Source: Rhodobacterales bacterium (GTDB lineage: Bacteria > Pseudomonadota > Alphaproteobacteria > Rhodobacterales > Rhodobacteraceae). Taken from it: DNA of 47,504 bases. Where the stretch lies: assembly GCA_003228875.1 (NCBI GenBank), contig QIGK01000071.1, forward strand, positions 1 to 47,504, in the 5' to 3' direction. Positions 44,182-47,504 of the stretch are shown here, in pieces. How positions within the stretch are numbered: position 1 is the first letter of the stretch; each line of letters starts with the position of its first letter. The notes under the pieces are model-generated. The model ran no database searches and was not told the DNA's origin. It saw nothing but the letters and a program-made list of their open reading frames with translations. The position numbers and the translations under genes were made by a program.

Positions 44182-45521
44182 TTTTTGGCTTTTAGGTTAC
44201 GCAGCCGATCCATCAGGCGTTTGCCCATGCCCGCTTTGGTTTCCTGCCTTGCACGCGCAATCGCAAGCGCATCAGCTGGCACGTCTTTGGTGATGACCGA
44301 ACCCGAGCCGACCAGCGCCTCGTCACCGATATGCACCGGCGAGACAATCGCCGTGTTTGAGCCAATAAACGCCCCTTTGCCGATCACGGATTTATGTTTG
44401 GAAACCCCGTCATAATTGCAAAAAATCACCCCTGCGCCGATGTTGGTTTCAGCGCCGATATGCGCATCACCAACATAAGCCAGATGGCCAATTTTGGCAT
44501 CTTGATCAATCTGCGAGGCTTTGATTTCAACAAAATTCCCCACCCGGGCATTGCCGCCAATCTCAGCGCCGAGGCGCAGGCGGGCGAACGGGCCGATGAT
44601 GGCTCCATTTGAAATATGGCAGCCCTCCAGATGGCTGTTGGCGCGGATTTCAACATTGTTTTCTACTGTCACACCGGGGCCAAAAAATACGTTTGGTTCA
44701 ATCGTTACATCGCGCCCCAGCACCGTATCGAGCGCCAGAAACACGGTTTCGGGCGAGGTCATGGTTACACCGTTTTGCATGGCTTCAGCACGGGCACCGC
44801 TTTGAAACGCGGCTTCAGCCTTGGCCAGATCAGCGCGGGTGTTCACCCCAAGGGTTTCGGATTCAGCACATGTGATCGCTGTGCAAGCCAGCCCGCGTGA
44901 ATTGGCGATTTTGACAATATCGGTCAGGTAAACCTCACCACCGGTATTTTGTTTGGCTACCGAATCCAGCAGCAAAAACAGGGTTTTTGCAGATGCACAC
45001 ACCACGCCAGAATTGCAAAAACTGATGGCGCGCTGGGTTTCCGAGGCATCCGCCGCCTCGACAATTTCTTTCAAAACATCGTTTTGCATCACCAAACGGC
45101 CATACCCACCGGGGGGTTGGGCCTCAAAACCAAGCACCACGATGTCGTGGCCCTTGGCGCGGCAGTCCAGCATGGTTTGCAGAGTTTCGGGTTGCACAAG
45201 CGGCGTATCGCCATAAAGAACAATCACATCACCGTCAAAATCCCGCAGGGATTCAGCGGCGTGTAATACCGCATCCCCCGTGCCGTTTTGGTCTTTCTGC
45301 AAGACGGTTTCAACATCGGGGTCAATTGATTTGGCCAGTGCCGAAACCTGTTCCCCCTGATGCCCCACAACAATCACGGTCTTTTCGGCCTCGATCCGGG
45401 CAGCGCAATGCATGGCATGGCCGAGCAGCGAAACCCCTGCAACTTTGTGCATTACTTTTGGCAATTCAGAAGCCATGCGGCTGCCCTGACCTGCGGCCAG
45501 AATGACAATTGCTGTGGCCAT
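44178..45521 (-). CDS. glmU: Bifunctional UDP-GlcNAc synthase GlmU
   Basis: A 447-residue enzyme started at ATG 45521 behind GGAGGG. The N-terminal uridylyltransferase begins with VILAAGQGSRM and holds KDQNGTGDAV and LYGDTPL. The C-terminal left-handed beta-helix acetyltransferase has NARVGNFVEIKAS and NYDGVSKHKSVIG with the catalytic region. It acetylates glucosamine 1-phosphate and makes UDP-GlcNAc for peptidoglycan and LPS. It is essential in most bacteria. The alkD-like gene follows with an overlap. Confidence 0.97.
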   Translation of the reverse strand: MATAIVILAAGQGSRMASELPKVMHKVAGVSLLGHAMHCAARIEAEKTVIVVGHQGEQVSALAKSIDPDVETVLQKDQNGTGDAVLHAAESLRDFDGDVIVLYGDTPLVQPETLQTMLDCRAKGHDIVVLGFEAQPPGGYGRLVMQNDVLKEIVEAADASETQRAISFCNSGVVCASAKTLFLLLDSVAKQNTGGEVYLTDIVKIANSRGLACTAITCAESETLGVNTRADLAKAEAAFQSGARAEAMQNGVTMTSPETVFLALDTVLGRDVTIEPNVFFGPGVTVENNVEIRANSHLEGCHISNGAIIGPFARLRLGAEIGGNARVGNFVEIKASQIDQDAKIGHLAYVGDAHIGAETNIGAGVIFCNYDGVSKHKSVIGKGAFIGSNTAIVSPVHIGDEALVGSGSVITKDVPADALAIARARQETKAGMGKRLMDRLRNLKAKK

Positions 45522-45531
45522 AACGCCCTCC

Positions 45532-46764
45532 CTAGCTTTGCGCACGGCGACGGGGCCGATGACGACGTCGACTGTTTTGTTTGCCTTCGGGGCGTTTAAC
45601 TGCGCGGGGTGGTTGGGGCACTGCATGGTCTGGCAGGGGGCTGCCATCCGCAGCCAGCGCGGGGATTTTGATCTTTATCAGGCGTTCAATGGCGCGTAAC
45701 AGTTTGATTTCATCGGGTGTGCAGAACGAAACCGCCAGCCCTGAGGCCCCCGCCCGCGCAGTACGGCCAATGCGATGCACATAGGATTCCGCCACATGGG
45801 GCAGGTCATAATTCACCACCAGCTCAACGCCGGGCACATCAATGCCCCGCGCCGCGATGTCGGTGGCAATCAGCACCGGCATGGTGCCTTTCTTAAACGC
45901 ATCCAGCGCTCGGGTGCGTTGACCTTGGGATTTGTTGCCATGAATGGCTGCCGCGCCCAGATTTTCTGAATTCAACTTGCGGGCGATTTTATCAGCACCA
46001 CGTTTGGTGCGGCAAAACACAATAATGCGTTTGCCCGGATGGGTGCGAATTAGTTTGGTCATGGCGTTAACCTTGCCATCCACGGGCAGGTGCATGACAC
46101 TTTGGCTGATTTTATCAGCGGTTTTGGTCACAGGCATGACCGAAACCTCAACCGGATTATCAAGATGATCCGCTGAAAGCTTGCGAATTTCTTTTGGCAT
46201 TGTCGCCGAAAACAACAGCGTCTGGCGTTTGGCAGGCAGCAGTTTAAGAATGCGGCGGATGGCGGGCATAAAGCCGATATCCAGCATCTGGTCGGCTTCG
46301 TCCAGCACGATGGTTTCGATATTATTGAGGCGCACGGATTTCTGGCTAACCAGATCCTCCAACCGGCCGGGGGTGGCGACCAGAATATCAATGCCGTTGC
46401 GAAGGGCGGTTTTCTGGCGCTTGATCGGCACGCCGCCCACCACACAGGTGGAACGTAATGACAGTTTTTGCCCGTAATCGCGCACGCTTTTTTCAATTTG
46501 TGCGGCAAGTTCGCGGGTCGGCGACAGGATTAGCACCTTAACAACCCTGTCTTTGCCACGGCCTGAACGGCCTTGCAGTCTTTGCAAAAGCGGCAGGGTA
46601 AACGCGGCAGTTTTGCCGGTGCCGGTCTGGGCGAGGCCAACAACATCGCGGCCCTCTAGGATGGCAGGGATAGCTTTGAGCTGAATGGGGGTCGGGGTCT
46701 CATAGCCTTGGCTTGCCAAGGTTTCGAGCAACGGCTTTATAAGGCCGAGTGATTCAAAATTCAC
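45532..46764 (-). CDS. DEAD-box RNA helicase, RhlE-like
   Basis: A 410-residue helicase if started at GTG 46764 (VNFESLGL, the usual N-terminus). The frame runs open to 47010, but that part is arginine/leucine-rich and unlike the family. Motifs: AQTGTGKT (I), PTRELAAQ (Ia), DEADQML (II), SAT (III), HRIGRTARAG (VI). The C-terminal tail is short and strongly basic. It ends 11 bases before glmU starts, so the two may share a transcript. Typical roles are ribosome assembly and mRNA turnover, especially in the cold. Confidence 0.92.
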   Translation of the reverse strand: MNFESLGLIKPLLETLASQGYETPTPIQLKAIPAILEGRDVVGLAQTGTGKTAAFTLPLLQRLQGRSGRGKDRVVKVLILSPTRELAAQIEKSVRDYGQKLSLRSTCVVGGVPIKRQKTALRNGIDILVATPGRLEDLVSQKSVRLNNIETIVLDEADQMLDIGFMPAIRRILKLLPAKRQTLLFSATMPKEIRKLSADHLDNPVEVSVMPVTKTADKISQSVMHLPVDGKVNAMTKLIRTHPGKRIIVFCRTKRGADKIARKLNSENLGAAAIHGNKSQGQRTRALDAFKKGTMPVLIATDIAARGIDVPGVELVVNYDLPHVAESYVHRIGRTARAGASGLAVSFCTPDEIKLLRAIERLIKIKIPALAADGSPLPDHAVPQPPRAVKRPEGKQNSRRRHRPRRRAQS

Positions 46765-47015
46765 GTAAAATTCTTTCTGTTTTGGCGCTGCATTTATATG
46801 CGCGCGGAGGAGCGTCGGTTGCGACAGGCTCCAGCATGGCTTGAGTGGCCGCATGGCCAGCATGGCCATCAGCGGTCTAAGACCAGATTGCGGCAGTGAT
46901 GTCAAGCGTGGCGACAAATCGCCAAAGCTAAACGCCCGCAGCCCCAAAAGCGTGACTACGCTTCGGGCGGCCAGCCCGCCCCGTCGGAGGCGCTGTGCGC
47001 CGTGAGACATAAAAG

Positions 47016-47064
47016 TGGTGACTCCGGGTGGATTCGAACCACCAACCTGCCCCTTAGGAGGGGG
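47016..47064 (-). pseudogene. 3' half of tRNA-Arg(CCU): attachment-site remnant
   Basis: Read on the minus strand, this gives the anticodon CCT (47058-47056) followed by AA, the 3' anticodon-stem strand GGGGC, a full T arm GGTGG-TTCGAAT-CCACC, the acceptor strand CGGAGTC, and ACCA at 47019-47016. The 5' side pairs only for four bases (47064-47061) and then turns into AT-rich DNA. No D arm or 5' acceptor strand (GACTCCG) follows. A tRNA cut at the anticodon stem is the classical att footprint of a tyrosine-integrase element. Confidence 0.82.
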
Positions 47065-47259
47065 AAGTGTATATATCTATCTTGCTGGTAAATAACATTA
47101 ATTATCCCTAAGCCTCAATTTTGAGTAATAATGTGTAAGTAATACCACTGTTTCCACCCCGAATGGGATGGTATTTGGCTCTTTCAGCCTGTTGGCGACT
47201 GCTATCGCAATCTATCACCGATTTATTTGTCCTTTAACGCGTAATATTAGAGACAAATA

Positions 47260-47287
47260 GTACCCAAAAACTTCGGTTTTAGGGTAC
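47260..47287. terminator. UUCG-capped hairpin in the element end
   Basis: GTACCCAAAAAC and GTTTTAGGGTAC form a 12-base stem with one mismatch around a TTCG tetraloop, which is exceptionally stable in RNA. It could be a terminator or a protective structure at the element's edge. Confidence 0.6.
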
Positions 47288-47329
47288 ACCTAAGGTACAT
47301 TATTTAGGTACATTATTTAAGAGGTGTAC
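47284..47329. repeat. Tandem 13-base repeats inside an inverted repeat
   Basis: AGGTACATTATTT occurs twice head to tail (47293-47305, 47306-47318). They are bracketed by GTACACCT (47284-47291) and its inverse AGGTGTAC (47322-47329). Repeated short sites next to an att core are typical arm-type integrase or excisionase sites, or repressor operators (inference). Confidence 0.6.
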
Positions 47330-47504
47330 TGTGCTATCCAAGCAAAGCATTGAATAGAAACGATTTCCGCCTAATTATTGCTGCCTCTAGCGAGGCGACG
47401 CAAACCGCCACCACTGAATATCCCCTAGTTTCCTAGACGCCTTCTTGTTTCGTTTTCTGCTGCCTTTCGAGCTCTACGGGCGACAGCATCCCGTTCCTAG
47501 CGTG

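Larger units (their letters stand above)
47065..47504. mobile_element. Presumed left end of an integrated element, no genes in the visible part
   Basis: About 440 AT-rich bases from the tRNA fragment to the window edge. No coding frame of note on either strand. The stretch holds a UUCG-capped hairpin, a tandem 13-base repeat and an 8-bp inverted repeat (listed separately). The element's body and integrase would lie to the right of the window. Confidence 0.5.

Noticed and set aside
46765-47010. 82-residue N-terminal extension of the DEAD-box helicase
   Set aside because: Arginine/leucine-rich and unlike family N-termini. The GTG at 46764 gives the standard start.
47016-47064. Group I intron in tRNA-Arg(CCU), as known in Agrobacterium
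   Set aside because: Such an intron interrupts the anticodon loop. Here the loop and part of the 5' stem are continuous with the 3' half, the break comes in the stem, and no 5' tRNA half appears in the following 440 bases.
1-47504. CRISPR array, transposase or phage structural genes
   Set aside because: No regularly spaced repeats, no insertion-sequence ends with transposase motifs, and no capsid, tail or terminase proteins were found.

Overview
The window looks like a chromosomal segment of a Rhodobacterales-type alphaproteobacterium of moderate GC content. This is inferred from gene content and order: a fused MrpAB antiporter operon, the helicase / S4 protein / ferredoxin FdxA / CarD run, tesA divergent from a YbbA/YbbP-like ABC exporter, an isoaspartyl-methyltransferase-like gene before tolC, and intergenic palindromes of a kind I associate with this order. 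Genus cannot be fixed from the sequence alone. No CRISPR array, rRNA operon, transposase or complete tRNA was found.

Layout. 1-6.5 kb: the end of a small basic protein, a cytoplasmic sulfatase-family hydrolase, an AT-rich orphan membrane protein, and a minus-strand carbon-metabolism operon gap-fba-rpe-gph headed by a decayed 3' end of transketolase. 6.5-11.4 kb: a DMT permease behind a MerR/SoxR-like promoter, then the ABC exporter pair divergent from tesA. 11.4-16.2 kb: less orderly ground with a membrane protein of unclear start, a repeat-like block, a DUF1127 peptide, a LysR regulator, a quinone-oxidoreductase-like gene, and an AT-rich two-gene cassette (68-residue peptide plus a degenerate ImmA/IrrE-like protein). 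16.2-21.4 kb: typA, interrupted by a frameshift, an XRE regulator, a HisN-like phosphatase starting at the foot of a terminator, a lysophospholipase-like hydrolase coupled to an SCP2 protein, and a TPR protein. 21.4-27.7 kb: SUV3-like helicase, S4 protein, FdxA, CarD, and divergent cobS/cobT.

28-36 kb: the Mrp Na+/H+ antiporter operon (AB fusion, C, D, E, F, G, mostly joined by 4-base ATGA overlaps), a PCMT-like methyltransferase and a TolC-like outer-membrane channel. 36.2-47 kb: a BadF/NAG-kinase-type ATPase, a membrane-anchored diheme cytochrome with a cytochrome c', moaA, an acyl-CoA synthetase, a phosphoglucomutase/phosphomannomutase, a ClpP-fold-like periplasmic protein, an AlkD-like protein, glmU and a DEAD-box helicase. 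glmU and the phosphomutase both serve cell-envelope sugar metabolism.

The right end (47016 onward) carries only the 3' half of a tRNA-Arg(CCU), followed by unrelated AT-rich DNA with hairpins and tandem repeats. This is the expected footprint of an integrative element whose body lies outside the window. The most notable points are this island boundary, the frameshifted typA, the transketolase remnant, the unassigned small-protein/ImmA-like cassette, and the terminator whose stem supplies the ribosome-binding site of the next gene.
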